Shown: positions 11,353 through 23,232, counted from the first letter of the stretch. The stretch: DNA of 64,000 bases from Haematobia irritans (GCF_050003625.1 NC_134398.1:64674891-64738890), one strand, 5' to 3'. Notes: generated by a model not told the origin, from the sequence alone. A program made the numbers and translations.

Positions 11353-11602
11353 CACCCAGAGAAGGAATATGATCACCTCCAACATGTTTCGAGATCACCA
11401 TGTTACTTTTTCACAACGACCATGTAGCATTTTTGTCGCAAAAATATTCTTTTCTCCTCAAACATAACATGCTTTCCGAAATCAAATACATAATTTCTGA
11501 GAAAAGAACATGGTTTCGACAAACATTCTACATGTTTACCGTGAAAAAGTAATATTTTGCTCTTGGAACATGGTTGGTGTAATCATATTCCTTCTCTGCG
11601 TG
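11353..11602. mobile_element. Family B MITE, 250 bp
   Basis: Inverted termini of about 24 bp: CACCCAGAGAAGGAATATG at the left, and CACGCAGAGAAGGAATATG as the reverse complement of the right. It is flanked by TA at 11351-11352 and 11603-11604. 'accatgttac' and 'aacatgg' motifs mirror each other inside. A 5'-truncated second copy lies at 12974-13206 and a decayed end at about 46745-46838. Confidence 0.85.
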
Positions 11603-11692
11603 TAGTTATAAATATAGAATTTTTATTTATTTGATCGATTTCCAACCAATCTCTTCTCTGTGTGCAGACAGTTCTCCGAAATGTCGAACGTA

Positions 11693-12971
11693 AAGGGTGA
11701 TACGGTCAAAATTTGGTCAAGGGAAAACGCGTGTAAATCGGTGAAATCGTTTATTTAAAAAATCAAATTAAATTTCTTTTTCAAGTTCAATTAGTATAAA
11801 ATTCAGGAAAAATATTCAGTTAGGCTTTCGCTTTTCCAAATCCGAATTGCCGGGCCTCACGCTTGACACCTGCCATCAGATTTTGTACAGCCACCTTGTC
11901 CACCTTCTTCGCCGCAGAAAGCCAGTTTGCCTTGAACTGCTGCTCGTCCTTAGCAGTTTTGTGGTCTTCTTTAGGTTCCGCTTGACAATAGCCCAGTATT
12001 TCTCAATTGGGCGAAGCTCTGGCGTGTAGGGAGGGTTCTTGTCCTTGGGAACCACCTGCACGTCCATGGCCTTTTTACCGTAATGGCAAGATGCCAAATC
12101 CGGCCAAAACAGTACGGAACAACCGTGTTTCTTCAGGAAAGGCAGCAGACGTTTATTCAAACACTGTTTCACGTAAATTTCTTGGTTGACAGTCCCGGAA
12201 GCTATGAAAATGCTGCTTTTCAAGCCACAGGTACAGATGGCTTGCCAATCCAGATATTTCTTTGTGAACTTTGACAGTTTTATGTGCTTGAAAATATCTG
12301 CTACCTTTCCCCTTCCTTTTGCCGTATAAAACTCCTGTCCCGGAAGCTGCTTGTAGTCGGCTTTGATGTAGGTTTCGTCGTCCATTACCACGCAGTCAAA
12401 CTTCGTCAGCATCGTCGTGTACAGCCTCCGGGATCGCGCTTTGGCCGTCGTATTTTGTTTATCATTGCGATTTGGAGTCACTACCTTCTTGTAAGTCGAT
12501 AGTCCGGCTGGTTTTTTGGCTCGATGCACGGTTGTAGACGATACACCCAGCTTATTTGCGGCATCTCGGAGAGAGAGGTTAGGGTTTCGCTTGAAACTAC
12601 CGGCAACTCTCTTTGTCGTCTCAGCGGCTTCCGATTTTCGATTTCCCCCCGATCCAGACTTCCTGGCTGTCGACCAACGTTCCTTAAACACTTTAATTAC
12701 ATTTGTAACGGTTGATTTGGCAACTTTTAGCGATTTTGCCAGCTTTGCGTACGAGTAGCTCGGATTTTCGCGATGCGCGAGCAAAATTTTGATACGCTGC
12801 TCTTCTTGCTTAGACGGCATTTTGACAACTGAAGAGTGAATACCAAAATCAAAATAGGAGCAACATTCTACACACACCCCTTCAAAATGAGGGGTGTTCA
12901 GGTTTTTTAAATGCAAAATTGAAAGAAATACGTCATGTTTATATTGACCAAATTTTGACCGTATCACCCTT
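11693..12971 (-). mobile_element. DD37E-type (ITmD37E) transposon
   Basis: A 1279-bp element with perfect inverted termini of at least 28 bp, beginning AAGGGTGATACGGTCAAAAT at both ends, flanked by TA at 11691-11692 and 12972-12973. It contains one transposase gene on the minus strand (11820-12820). Length, TA duplication and protein type all fit the IS630/Tc1/mariner superfamily. The intact termini suggest a relatively young insertion. Confidence 0.92.
11820..12820 (-). pseudogene. DD37E transposase, single frameshift
   Basis: DDE transposase that would cut and join the element's ends in the nucleus. The start chosen is the Met at 12820 (MPSKQEEQ); the frame is open further upstream but lacks family character there. 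An N-terminal helix-turn-helix pair follows ('YSYAKLAKSLKVAKSTVTNV' and 'LSLRDAANKLGVSSTTVH'). The catalytic region has 'VVMDDETYIK' (first D), 'FWPDLASCHYGK' (second D) and 'PELRPIEKYW' (third E). Only 31 residues separate the second D and the E, where this family has 37. A 'WY..NN'-like hexapeptide appears deleted in frame after 'KKAMD'. A one-base loss near 11960 shifts the last ~45 residues, which continue in another frame to a stop at 11820-11822. It is probably inactive. Confidence 0.88.
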
Positions 12972-12973
12972 TA

Positions 12974-13206
12974 TGATCACCTCAAATATGTTTCAAGAGG
13001 ACCATGTTACTTTTTCACAGCGACCATGTAGCATATTTGTCGCAAAAATATTCGTTTCTCATCAAACATAACATGCTTTCCGAAATCAGATAATAAATTT
13101 CCGATAAAAGAACATGGTTTCGAGAAACATGCTACTTTTTTTCCTTGAAAAAGCAACATTTTGCTAGTGAAACATGGTTGGGATGACCATATTCCTTCTC
13201 TGCGTG
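12974..13206. mobile_element. Family B MITE, left end missing
   Basis: Collinear with 11353-11602 from the internal 'tgatcacct' onward, ending CTTCTCTGCGTG with TA at 13207-13208. Its first ~19 bp are absent. The break coincides exactly with the right end of the DD37E element. Confidence 0.8.
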
Positions 13207-13522
13207 TAGGTATGGTGGCCGCCCGATATTTCAGGCTTACGTAGACTATTCAGTCCATTGTGATACCACAGTGGTGAACTTCTCTCTTATCACTGAGTGC
13301 TGCCTGGTTCTATGTTAAACGCAATAACAATGGACCTCCTTTTTATAGCCGAGTCCGAACAACGTTCAACATTGCAGTGAAACCACTTAGAGAAACACGC
13401 AGAAATGTCACCAGCATTACTGAGGTGGAATAATCCTCCGCTGAGAAACTTTTTGGTGGTTGATCGAAACTAGGTTTGAACCCACGCTAAGCATGCTAAC
13501 CATTGCACCACAGTGGATCCCG
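13207..13522 (-). mobile_element. tRNA-derived SINE, near full length
   Basis: The minus strand starts with a tRNA-like head: 'tggtgcaatggttagcatgc' (box A-like) and 'gggttcaaacct' (box B-like). A tRNA-unrelated body follows ('caccaaaaagtttctcagcg', 'gtaatgctggtgacatttct', 'gtccattgttattgcg'). It ends in a tail 'gaatagtctacgtaagcctg...cgggcggcc' related to the LINE 3' end at 46848. It is about 316 bp. RNA polymerase III promoter boxes are inferred from sequence. Confidence 0.75.
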
Positions 13523-13849
13523 CAGTTAGTACCATGTTTCATTAGTAAAACATTTTAGTTAAAATTTTTTTAAATTAGCCTACATTTTATTTGATTGTGT
13601 GTAAATATTTTTGGGTGCATAAACCAAATTTGATCTAGCTCTGTATGGACATATGAAGATGTTCATTAATAATAAGAAGTGTTTCGTTATATAATAGAAA
13701 AATTGTTGTATAATAATCGTTACATTTAACATATGAATATGTATTGGTAGCTCAACTTTTATGACAAATAAACTATCAAATGATTTCGGTTGCACTATTT
13801 TAACCAATTGCTCCTGGTCCGATTCGGAGAAAAAATATTCATTTTTGTA

Positions 13850-14340
13850 CTCAAAAAGAACGTGAACTCTCTACTTCACTAACACCAAATTAAATTTATT
13901 TTAGTTCATGTTTGGAGAACGTTTCCTTTACTGTAATTTATGTTTTGCGTACGTTAGTTAAATGAACTAAAAAATTGGTAAAAGTTATACAAAAATTATA
14001 AAAATTATAAATTTGCTAAATTCGTACTACTCACAAAATAGTTCATTATTTCTATAAATTTTATAAATTTTACCACAAATGCGCCCATCTTGAACTTCGT
14101 ATGGCACTAAAGACTTTTTATCTAAAATTTTTTCCTTCAAACTTCAAAATTTTCATTAACAGGTGAAAAAAAAGATAATTATGCCTAATAAATTTTCTTG
14201 AATTTGTAGAAAAATATTCACTAATTTTTGTGATGTCAGAGTTTTTAAAACTATTTAGTTAAAATTTCCTAAAAATAATCTAAATTTTCTAAAATTAACC
14301 AAAATTTTTCTTCCTTGTGGGTTCAATGCTTTTTCAATGT
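13850..14340 (+). mobile_element. Family D MITE
   Basis: Starts 'ctcaaaaagaacgtgaactc' after TA and ends 'gctttttcaatgtgg'. Shared internal landmarks are 'ttattttagttcatg', 'cgtacgttagttaaa' and 'aatttgtagaaaaatattca'. Partial copies lie at 37449-37900, 19930-20157, 28300-28343 continuing at 29506, and near 31568. Confidence 0.6.
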
Positions 14341-15677
14341 GGCGACATATACTTTGCTGGGTTGGTAACGCAACTGACAAAGACACATTCGGTTTAATAG
14401 CATCAACGCAATTAGGATCCTGTCAAAATTAAACGCCATATCAACTGAGTCAGATGTATCTACTTCGACTTGAATTTCAACAACAAAATCAAAATAAGAT
14501 TTTATGATTATTGCCATTGTCGATTTGAAGAAATTTTTTTTTTTAAGAAAAATTTCACATTTTTATGGTCAGTTGTTGTGTATATTTTCATTTTGATTTT
14601 GTATTCTTCTTTAATTTCTTATTAAAAATGTATATGGATGAAATACTAAAAATGAAAACAAATAATAAAAGAAATTCAATAAAAGTAGGTTAATCACATT
14701 AACAAAGCAACAACTGTGTTAACATTGCAAACAACAGCTCACAAATTAAACAACAACAAATTTTAATGTACCGCAAAAAGTACAAAATTGTTTAACCAAA
14801 AAAAAAAAACAAAAATACTGAAATAAAACACAGCCTCAGAGTATGGAAGTAGCAGCAAAACTTTTTAACACTCCCCTATAAGCGATAAAGAAATTAAGAA
14901 TTAAAAACTTTTATTAAATAAAAGGCCAACAAAAAATTAAACTTTTTCTTCTTATGGTCAGCTACTGATGTCGGTACATCTACTGTTTTGTAGGCAATCC
15001 ATGGCCCAAGAGTGTCTTCTGGCTGACGAAGAAAATTTTAACGAAGAAATTTACAATCATTCTATTTTAAGAACAAATTGAACAGCAGAAACAAACAAAA
15101 ATAATAAAAATAAAATTTCATTGAAATAAACGGTAGGGGAATGGGAAAACAAATCGTGTAAATAGCATTTTAACCGCTATAATGAACGGATGCTCAAACA
15201 AAGGTACCATCGAAAAAAAAACAACCTAAGAAGCCACCGAACTTCAAGAACAAAATTTCAAAGAGATTCTGTTGACTGGTTGCTATCGCAGCTCTATCTC
15301 AATGCAGAAAATCGCGCAAAAAAAATAAACGAAATAATACATTGCAGATAAATAAACAATTTTGACACAGTTACGCTGAATTAACAACAACAGCAGCTAT
15401 AATAAGACAAGAAAAAAAGATTTATGCGTATGTGGTCATATAGTGAGATTGTACACTGTTAGAAATGAGAGGACAAATTTTGGAATAATCTAAAAAGGGA
15501 GAATATGAAAAAAGCATACAGGTTCGAAACTTTGGCCCCGGTGAATCTGAAATACGCAAAACCATATATTGTATAAAAAATATTGTAACATTTATGTCGA
15601 CGTAACGTATAAAAGATTTTTGATATGGATGACGAGTTTTAAAACTCAGTTTATGTCAGATCTAAGCTAAATTATTG
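14341..15677. other. Single-copy-looking AT-rich sequence, no supported gene
   Basis: Contains CAACAA- and poly-A-rich stretches and a slightly more complex segment at 14950-15040, but no ORF with a recognisable domain and no repeat recurring in the window. Confidence 0.35.
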
Positions 15678-15685
15678 GTAATTAT

Positions 15686-16211
15686 TAGAGGTGTGCACGA
15701 AAATTTTCTCATGGCAACGGGGTGAGTGTGCGTGAGCATGATTACCAATCCAAAATGTCGTGCGTGAGCGTGAGTCACGAAAATAATATCTTCGTGAGTG
15801 TGCGTGAGTAACGAACTACGCTCACGAAAATAATCCCGCTCACCAACATAAAACGCTTAAGAGTTAAATTCATTTACATTTTTAGTGACACCTACGATGT
15901 TAAGAGTTGAATAACGCTCTCGATTTTAATCGTGCTCATGATTTCAGACACGTACCTCAGGCAAATTACTCATAAAATTATTCGTGAGTCACGACGTTTC
16001 TCGTGAGTCACGATATTTTCGTGAGTCACGGTATTTTTCGTGACTCACGACATTTTCGTGCGTGAGTGTGCGAGAGTACAAATTTTCTTTTCGTGAGTAT
16101 GCGTGAGCGTGAGACCTACCAAAAAATCGTGCGTGAGTGTGCGTGTGTAAGATTTTTCCGTCGTGAGTGTGCGTGAGCGTGAGTAAAATATTACTCACGT
16201 GCACATCTCTA
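15686..16211. mobile_element. hAT-type MITE with GTGAG-rich interior
   Basis: A 526-bp element with termini TAGAGGTGTGCACG at the left and, reverse-complemented from the right, TAGAGATGTGCACG. It is flanked by a perfect 8-bp direct repeat GTAATTAT (15678-15685 and 16212-16219). TAGAG-TGTGCA termini and 8-bp duplications are diagnostic of the hAT superfamily. Many 'cgtgagtgtgcgtgag' units and 'cgtgactcacg' palindromes fill both halves. No transposase is present. Confidence 0.9.
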
Positions 16212-16752
16212 GTAATTATTTCCCATCTCAGTTTTGGGTAGTACACACTTTAAATTTAACCAAAAGATTTAAGGAATGCCTGATGACGAATACCGCCTCA
16301 TGATAATCGATTTAAATACTACGGTTCCTAGAAATTAATTTAAAATTGGGGAAGCGAAATACGATACTGGTTTTTTTACAAACACTTTTGTAGTTTTTGT
16401 TTGCATTAACAAACAGAAATTGAATAATAAGATTGAGGGATAATGGTTATATGAGAAGATGATGCTCGGTGCTGGTTCAAAGGTTCAATTTGAGAAAAAA
16501 CAAGTATATACGGCCGTAAGTTCGGCCAGGCCGAAGCTTATGTACCCTCCATCATGGATTGCGTAGAAACTTCTTCTAAACACTGCCATCCACAATCGAA
16601 TTACTTAAGTTGCGGTAACGCTTGCCGATGGCAAGGTATCTTAAAACCTCCTAACACCATCTTCTAAATTGTATGTAAGTCCATACGTGGTATATATTAA
16701 ATCAAAAAAGATCGATCCAATACGTATATAATTCAGTTTGACAAAGTAGACA

Positions 16753-17185
16753 TCAAATTTTGACAAAGATTTCTACAGAAATAAAATTTTAACAAAATTT
16801 TCTATAGAAATAAAATTTTCACAAAATTTTCTATAGAAATAAAAATTTTGACAAAACTTTCTATAGAAAGAAAATTTTGACAAAAATTTCTACAGAAATA
16901 AAGTTTTAACAAAATTTTCTATAGAAATAAACTTTTGACAAAATTTTCTATAGAAATAAAATCTTGGTAGGTTATTTTTGGCTCGAGTGGCAACCATGAT
17001 TATGAACCGAATAAAATTTGAACAAAATTTTCTATAGAAATAAAATTTTGACTATGATGAAAATTTTATTATGAACCGAACAAAATGTTAACAAAATTTT
17101 CTATAGTAATAAAATTTTGACAAAATTTTCTATAGAAATAAAATTTTGACAAAATTTTCTATAGAAATAAAATTGGGTAGATTAT
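16753..17185 (+). repeat. 29-bp minisatellite array
   Basis: About 12-15 degenerate units built on 'tttctatagaaataaaattt' plus 'tgacaaaa'. It is interrupted by 'ggctcgagtggcaaccatga' near 16980 and 'ggctctagtggcaaccatga' near 17190, the boundary motif of this array type. Confidence 0.85.
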
Positions 17186-17194
17186 TTTTGGCTC

Positions 17195-18245
17195 TAGTGG
17201 CAACCATGATTATGAACCGATATGGACCAATTTTGGTATGGTTGTTAGCGACCATATACTAACACCACGTTCCTAATTTGAACCGGATCGGATGAATTTT
17301 GCTCCTCCAAGAGGCTCCGGAGGTCAAATCTGGAGAACGTTTTATATGGGGGCTGTATATAATTATGGACCGATATGGACCAATTCTGGCACGGTTGTTA
17401 AAAATCATATACTAACACCATGTTCCAAATTACAACCGGATTGGATGAAATTTGCTTCTCTTAGAGGCCTCGCAAGCCAAATCTGGGGATCTGTTTATAT
17501 GGGGGCTATATATAATTATGAACCGATGTGGACCAATTTTTGCATGGTTGTTAGAGACCATATACCAACATCATGTACCAAATTTCAGGCGGATCGGATG
17601 AAATTTGTTTCTCTTTGAGGCTCCGCAACCCAAATCTGGGGATCGGTTTATATGGGGTCTATATATAATTATGGACCGATGTGGACCAATTTTTGCATGG
17701 TTGTTAGAGACCATATACTAACATCATGTACAAAATTTCAGATCGATCGGATGAAATTTGCTTCTCTTTGAGGCTCCGCAAGCCAAATCTGGAGATCGGT
17801 TTATATGGGGGCTATATATAATTATGGACCGATGTGGACCAATTTTTGCATGATTGTTACACAAAATTTCAGCCGGATCGGATGAAATATGCTTCTCTTA
17901 CAGGCTCCACAAGCCAAATCTGGGGATCGGTTTCTATGGGGGCTATATATAATTATTGACCGATGTGGACCAATTTTTGCATGGTTGTTAGAGACCATAT
18001 ACCAACACCATGTACCAAATTTCAGGCGGATCGGATGAAATTTGCTTCTCTGTTAGGCTCCGCAAGCCAAATCTGGGGATCGGTTTATATGGGGGCTATA
18101 TATAATTATGGACCGATGTGGACCAATTTTTGCATGGTTGTTAGAGACCATATACAAACACCATATACCAAATTTCAGCCGGATCGGATGAAATATGCTT
18201 CCGTTAGAGGCTCCACAAGCCAAATCTGAGGGTCCCTTTATATGG
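17195..18245 (+). repeat. 153-bp minisatellite array
   Basis: About seven units of the kind described at 5520-6830, starting near 17345, 17498, 17651, 17804, 17935, 18088 and 18240. One unit is about 20 bp short (17804 to 17935). Confidence 0.85.
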
Positions 18246-18531
18246 GGGCTATACGTAAAAGTGGACCGATATGGCCCATTTTCAATACCATCCGACCTAC
18301 ATCGATAACAACTACTTGTGCCAAGTTTCAAGTCGATAGCTTGTTTCGTTCGGAAGTTAGCGTGATTTCAACAGACGGACGGACGGACGGACATGCTTAG
18401 ATCGACTCAGAATTTCACCACGACCCAGAATATATATACTTTATGGGGTCTTAGAGCAATATTTCGATGTGTTACAAACGGAATGACAAAGTTAATATAC
18501 CCCCATCCTATGATGGAGGGTATAAAAATTT

Positions 18532-18999
18532 TCGTATGTAATTTCCATAAGAAATTAATATCAAAATTGAATCATCTCACCACGCCAGATCACACTAAAG
18601 ACTAGGGAAATTCGACTTAGCCAGTGATAAACCATGTGTATAGTCAGGCTTGGGGAGATATGTATCTGGCATTTTCTTTTCAAAAAAAAAAAAACAAAAA
18701 TAACCTTAGTTTATACCTTAATCTTCATGTACAATAAGCTAATATTAAAATCGACCAATAGACTTCAAATTTTGTTTTAATCGAGATTTTCAAAACTTTT
18801 CGAAAAAGCAAAAAATCCATTTTTGCTATTTTGTAAGAAGTCAGATATTCACAAGGTTGACATTTAAAAAATTTGGAAAAACATATTAAATTTTAGAATC
18901 AGTTTAGATTTGTTCGAATTAGCTACCCTTGGCCCAGATGATTTTCAAATGGTCGATAAAGCGATATTTTGGTCATTTCCCGGCGAAGCGCCGTCTTGA
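18532..18999. other. Unassigned sequence
   Basis: AT-rich, without a recognisable gene or recurring repeat. Confidence 0.3.
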
Positions 19000-19488
19000 A
19001 ATAATCGACACATTGTTATTTTATTTTTGGCCAAGATACAAAAGTCCAACGGATTGAGATACACAGATTTTGCTGAGTTCTGGGGGTATATTTTCAGCTG
19101 ACCTCTTTGGAATGTAAACCCGATCGTTTTGTTTGTTTACTTCTCATCGGAGAAAACCAAATTCGGTAACTGAGCATTTTCATGCAAGTGAAGTTGGTGA
19201 GATCTTGCTCTTTTTGGAACTTTAATGGCTTTAGTCCACGTTCAGTTTTCAATATGTGTTGCATCCGTTTATGCGATATCTTCAGCTCACCGTCAAGTTT
19301 TCTATCACTGCGGTGTAGGTTTCTATAAAATCTGTCCTTAACTTTTCGAACCATTTCCGTTTTTTACCGGTTTTTACTTCCACTTTTTTATTCCCGCCAT
19401 GCAACAATGCCAGTATCACGGCAATGAGCAATGGTATGAAATGAAAATGTTTTTCGCTTAAATGCTGGAGGGCTCTAATAATAGCCAT
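19000..19488 (-). pseudogene. maT-like (IS630/Tc1/mariner) transposase fragment
   Basis: N-terminal half and first catalytic motif of a DDE transposase, spread over two frames. The DNA-binding region reads 'VKDRFYRNLHRSDRKLDGEL', then 'KISHKRMQHILKTERGLKPL', then 'KFQKEQDLT' (19180-19354). It is followed by 'NLVFSDEK' (first catalytic D, near 19140) and 'NKQNDRVYIPKRSAENIPPE'. The upstream ORF (19282-19488) covers part of the same protein in another frame. The second and third catalytic residues are missing. The maT/DD37D assignment rests on the 'RSxRKL..ELKIS..RM..ILK..LGLKP.K.QK' pattern and is less certain than the superfamily. Confidence 0.6.
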
Positions 19489-19686
19489 TTATGGATTTCC
19501 AGACAAATATAAAGCAATCACACTTTCATGATTGAATTCCCTCACGAATAATTTTATTTCTGAATGCAAGAGATCATAATGCATTTTTTAGCTTGTAAAC
19601 AATAAAATGAACTGTCCCTGGAACAAATCTATCAACTGTCAGAGTAGTTTAGAAATGACAGCAAAATCGAGGATATCATATTCAAG

Positions 19687-19930
19687 TATACTCAAAAAAA
19701 GTTTATTTGGATCCAAAGATTTTGACCTTCTCTTAAGGATTTTGTTATTAATTCCAAGCCAAAGATGAGGCTTTTTTTTTAAATAAAGACATTTTTAGGG
19801 ACCTATGATCTAGGATTATAAAAACAAAATTAGGAAACGAAATTCATTTATCGAATTTTCCCGTTATATTCATATAGCTATTCACGTACAAATGCAAATT
19901 TAAAAATCGAAATTATAAGGTTTATTTCCA
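19687..19930 (+). mobile_element. Left half of a family E MITE
   Basis: Starts 'ctcaaaaaaagtttatttgg' and continues with 'atccaaagattttgacctt'. It is collinear with 56329-56570. The right half appears to resume at about 23785, after some 3.8 kb of later insertions. Confidence 0.55.
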
Positions 19931-20157
19931 ACTACAAAATGTAAAGACATTCTTGCAATTTTGAACACCAATTTTTTACTTCAAACTACAAAATTTTATT
20001 TAACAAGCGAAAACAATTATTTATGTCAAATAAATTTTCTTGAATTTGTCGAAAAATATTTACTTATTTTTGTGACATCGATGTGATGCCAGCGCTTGCA
20101 ATACTGTTTAGTTAACATTTTCTAAAAATTATTCAAAATTTTAAAATTTAAATTTCA
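19931..20157 (+). mobile_element. Family D MITE, 3' portion
   Basis: Matches 37715-37899 ('gtaaagacattcttgcaatt', 'gaatttgtcgaaaaatattt', 'gatgccagcg'). It has no left end and abuts the family A MITE. Confidence 0.55.
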
Positions 20158-20801
20158 CACTGAAAAAAATATTGTCGTGAGGTCAAAGATATCATGTCTT
20201 TAAAATACGAATGCAAATTTTGCTTAGCATAGAAGATGCATTTCTCTAATATAAAGCTTTTTCCTTGTCCAGAAGTCGGTAAACTTTTCAATAAAGTCGT
20301 ATTGTCCTTATAATTAAGTGATTTGACTTAAAAATGGGTATCATAACATGAAAGAAAAAAATTTTGGGACAAGGTCAACTTGACTTTAATAATTCAGAAA
20401 AATTCTTTAAAATTAATGAAATTGTCTTTAAACTTGTTGTCCTTTTGCATCTTGACTACAAAGCAAAAAATCTTTCAAATATAGGACATGTTTTTCAAAA
20501 CTTTATTTTAAAGAAGTTTTTACTTGAAATATAGCATAATTTCTACTGAAATTGGAGTTTTAATTTGGAAAATAAAGTTGTCGTTAACTCGTTTTTAAAG
20601 GTCTTTGATAGCATATGAAGAAACAAAGCTGAGAAAGCGAAAACTTAAAATTTGCTTCCTAGAAGTAAGTACACAAGACCCAAATTTAAAAGAGAATTGT
20701 GTCTTAAAAGTATCCTCTCCGCTTCTTTGGCTCGGAATCAATACCAAATTTTTTAAAGTAAAGATAAAATCTTTGGAACCGGGTATGCTTTTTTTCCAGT
20801 G
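20158..20801 (+). mobile_element. Family A MITE
   Basis: A 644-bp copy from CACTGAAAAAAATATTG to CCAGTG, collinear with the reverse complement of 338-987. The flanking dinucleotide is CA on both sides and not the usual TA. Confidence 0.75.
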
Positions 20802-21586
20802 CAAGGACCGATGTTGATTTGAATAAAACACAAACTATTTAGGATATTATTGTAATTTTATTTTATTATGATATATTGGTATTATTCAATTATGTATGGA
20901 AAAAAATATCGGCCAAAAGGGCGCCGCGACCTCGGTGGCACACCTCCATCCGATGATCCAAATTTTCGATGACGCTGAGGCATAATGGAGGTTCTATGCC
21001 GTTAATGTGCCGAATTATCTCATCCTTTAGCTCTTGAATTGTTGCTGGCTTATCGTAAACCTACAACGTACACCTTTTCTTTCAAATAACCCCAAAGAAA
21101 AAAGTCCAACGGTGTCAAATCACACGATCTTTGCGGCCAATTGACATCGCCATTACGTGAGATAACACGGCCATTGAATTTGTTGCGCAAAAGAGCCATT
21201 GTTTCGTTAGCTGTGTGGCAAGTGGCACCGTCCTGCTGAAACCACATATCGTCCACTTCCATATCTTCCAATTCGGGCCATAAAAAGTTCGTTATCATCT
21301 CACGGTAGGGAACACCATTCACAGTAACTGCCTGACCGGCCTCATTTTGGAAAAAATACGGCCCGATGATGCCGCCAGCCCATAAACCGCACCAAACAGT
21401 CACTCTTTGTGGGTCCATTGGTTTTTAGACTATCACTCTTGGATTCTCATTCGCCCAAATGCGGCAATTCTGTTTATTGACGAATCCACTGAGGTGAAAA
21501 TGTGCCTCATCACTGAAGATGATTTTCTTCGAAAATTGATCATCCACTGTTGCCATTTCTTGGAACCATTCTGCCCATTCACGACG

Positions 21587-23232
21587 CACAGAGGGTTGAA
21601 ATCCATCAAAAGTGGCGATTAATTCAAAAGATGAACTTTAACTTTAATAACCGTATTTGGTACCGGGTAAAAGAAGATAAAATTCTACATCACTACATGC
21701 CAAAGTAAAAGTTCTTAGTTGTTTACTTTATTTGCGGTGTGTCTTCAAAGTTCAATAATTATTATTATTTTTGCGCGCATTGGTTAAAAGTGAAAATTTG
21801 CATATTTCCAGTGATAATTTTTTTAATTAAGACTTCTAAAAGTGAAAATTTTATAATGGAGCCGTCTACTTCAGGTATTTGAGCATATGATAAATATTTG
21901 TTTGTTTAGATAAATGTTTTGGAAATATTGCAAAAAATATAAGGAAATTGCTCCAAAAATGAGGTATTTTTGATGTTTGTATTGGATTTCAACTGAATTA
22001 TCGGTGAAACTTGGTAAAACTGCTTATATTTTTTTAAAATATGAAGTTTCAGCTTATAAATTCCAAAACATCTTTTTGCCTTTTTGTTGCATTTTTTGAC
22101 TTATTAAAGAATTTGTAAAATAACTCCAGTCGCTAAAAATATATATGAAAAAATAAAACAAACAAAAAATCACTTTGACCTTATCAGCTTTTGTCTTTAT
22201 ATTCCGTTTAGTATCTCAGTAGCTACAATAACAATAGCTACTGAGTGTACAGTTTATTATTGGCAAAGCTAAAAAATAAATCACACGCACTCACGAAAAA
22301 AAAAATTAATTAATTAATTCCAAATTACTTACAAAGCTTCGTAAGCTAACTGAAGAATCTCAGGAAGCCAGAAATAAGGACTTCAAAAGGTATAGGGAGC
22401 ACTTTTCCCGTAAATTCGGTCGGGAAAATACAATAGAAGACGTCTTTAATAGATTTCTTCAGTTCAGATCCATTTATTTCGAGCAAGAGGAAGAGTTGCA
22501 AAATGAAAATGCAGCAAATGCCTCAGACTGCATTGGAGTTACTTATTCTTAATGGTGACGAAGATGATGAAGATAATGAAGATGCAGATTATGTTAACGA
22601 ATTGTATGATGATTAAGAAGAAAATTATTATTATTAAGTAAATTAATTTTATAATAGTTGTGAAGTAAATGATGATTATGAATACTTTTAAAATTAATGA
22701 AATGAAGTAAATAAAAAAACCGTACAATTATATTTTTTTTTTAATTATTTTTTTCCTTTAATGGTTGTTTGTTTTACTTTTATACTATGTTTTTTTTATG
22801 AATATTGATCAATAAGATATAATAATATTTTCTAATGTAATTTTTTTTAAATATGTGGAATTACGGAATTTGAAGAAAAAAAATCGGATTTTAATTTAAA
22901 ATTTTGGGTATATAAATACAGATTAAATATTTATTAATTATTATTTTTTTTTTCTAAAAGCACATTAAGTATGCTCTAATTTTCAATTGCATTTTCATAA
23001 TTTATCGTTTTTCTTTGAAAAATTACAGCGAAAATTGTGATATAAGACCACTTTTTCCAAAATACAAAAAGGCCATAAAAGATTAAAACAACAATTTTTA
23101 AAATTTTTTTTGTTGTTTCTAGTTATGCCTTTTTATGTATTTATGACTATCCATCAATAAAAAATAACAATATTTTAAAATTACGCCTTTCCTGAATTAA
23201 TCGCCACTTTGCCTACCGCTCAACCCACTGTG
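21587..23232 (+). mobile_element. Transib-like element with RSS-like ends and 5-bp target duplication
   Basis: A 1646-bp insertion in the rosa mariner, flanked by the 5-bp direct repeat CGACG (21582-21586 and 23233-23237). The ends, read inward, are CACAGAGGGTTGA, a 9-bp unmatched spacer, then AAAGTGGCGATTAATTCA (left), and CACAGTGGGTTGA, 9-bp spacer, then the same 18-mer (right). Transib elements are known for CAC-starting, RSS-like termini and GC-rich 5-bp duplications of CGNCG type, which fits exactly. CACAGTG is identical to the V(D)J heptamer. A short first exon candidate (MEPSTS at 21856) and a C-terminal coding remnant (22310-22552) remain, so this is an internally deleted, non-autonomous copy. 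Confidence 0.8.
22310..22552 (+). pseudogene. C-terminal fragment of a Transib-type transposase
   Basis: An open frame without its own start ends at TAA 22550-22552. It contains 'LRKLTEESQEARNKDFKRYR', then 'EHFSRKFGRENTIEDVFNRF', then 'LQFRSIYFEQEEELQ'. The pattern EARNKD...YRE..SRK..R..T.EDVF.RLL recalls the C-terminus of Transib transposases, which are RAG1-related. That match is from memory and should be searched. An acidic tail (GDEDDEDNEDADYVNELYDD, 22554-22613) follows in another frame, so a frameshift near the stop is possible. Full Transib transposases are about 650-700 residues; only about 75-100 remain. Confidence 0.65.

Larger units (their letters stand above)
16499..18531 (+). 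mobile_element. INE/DINE-like element, full length, with two internal arrays
   Basis: Runs from 'caagtatatacggccgtaag' to 'ggagggtataaaa'. The order is terminal module, 29-bp array (16753-17185), 153-bp array (about 17195-18245), then the 'ggacggacggacggacatgc' 3' module. It matches 37900-40596 module for module in the opposite orientation. Confidence 0.8.

Noticed and set aside
12007..12758. Plus-strand ORFs across the DD37E element
   Set aside because: Antisense shadows of the DD37E transposase gene.
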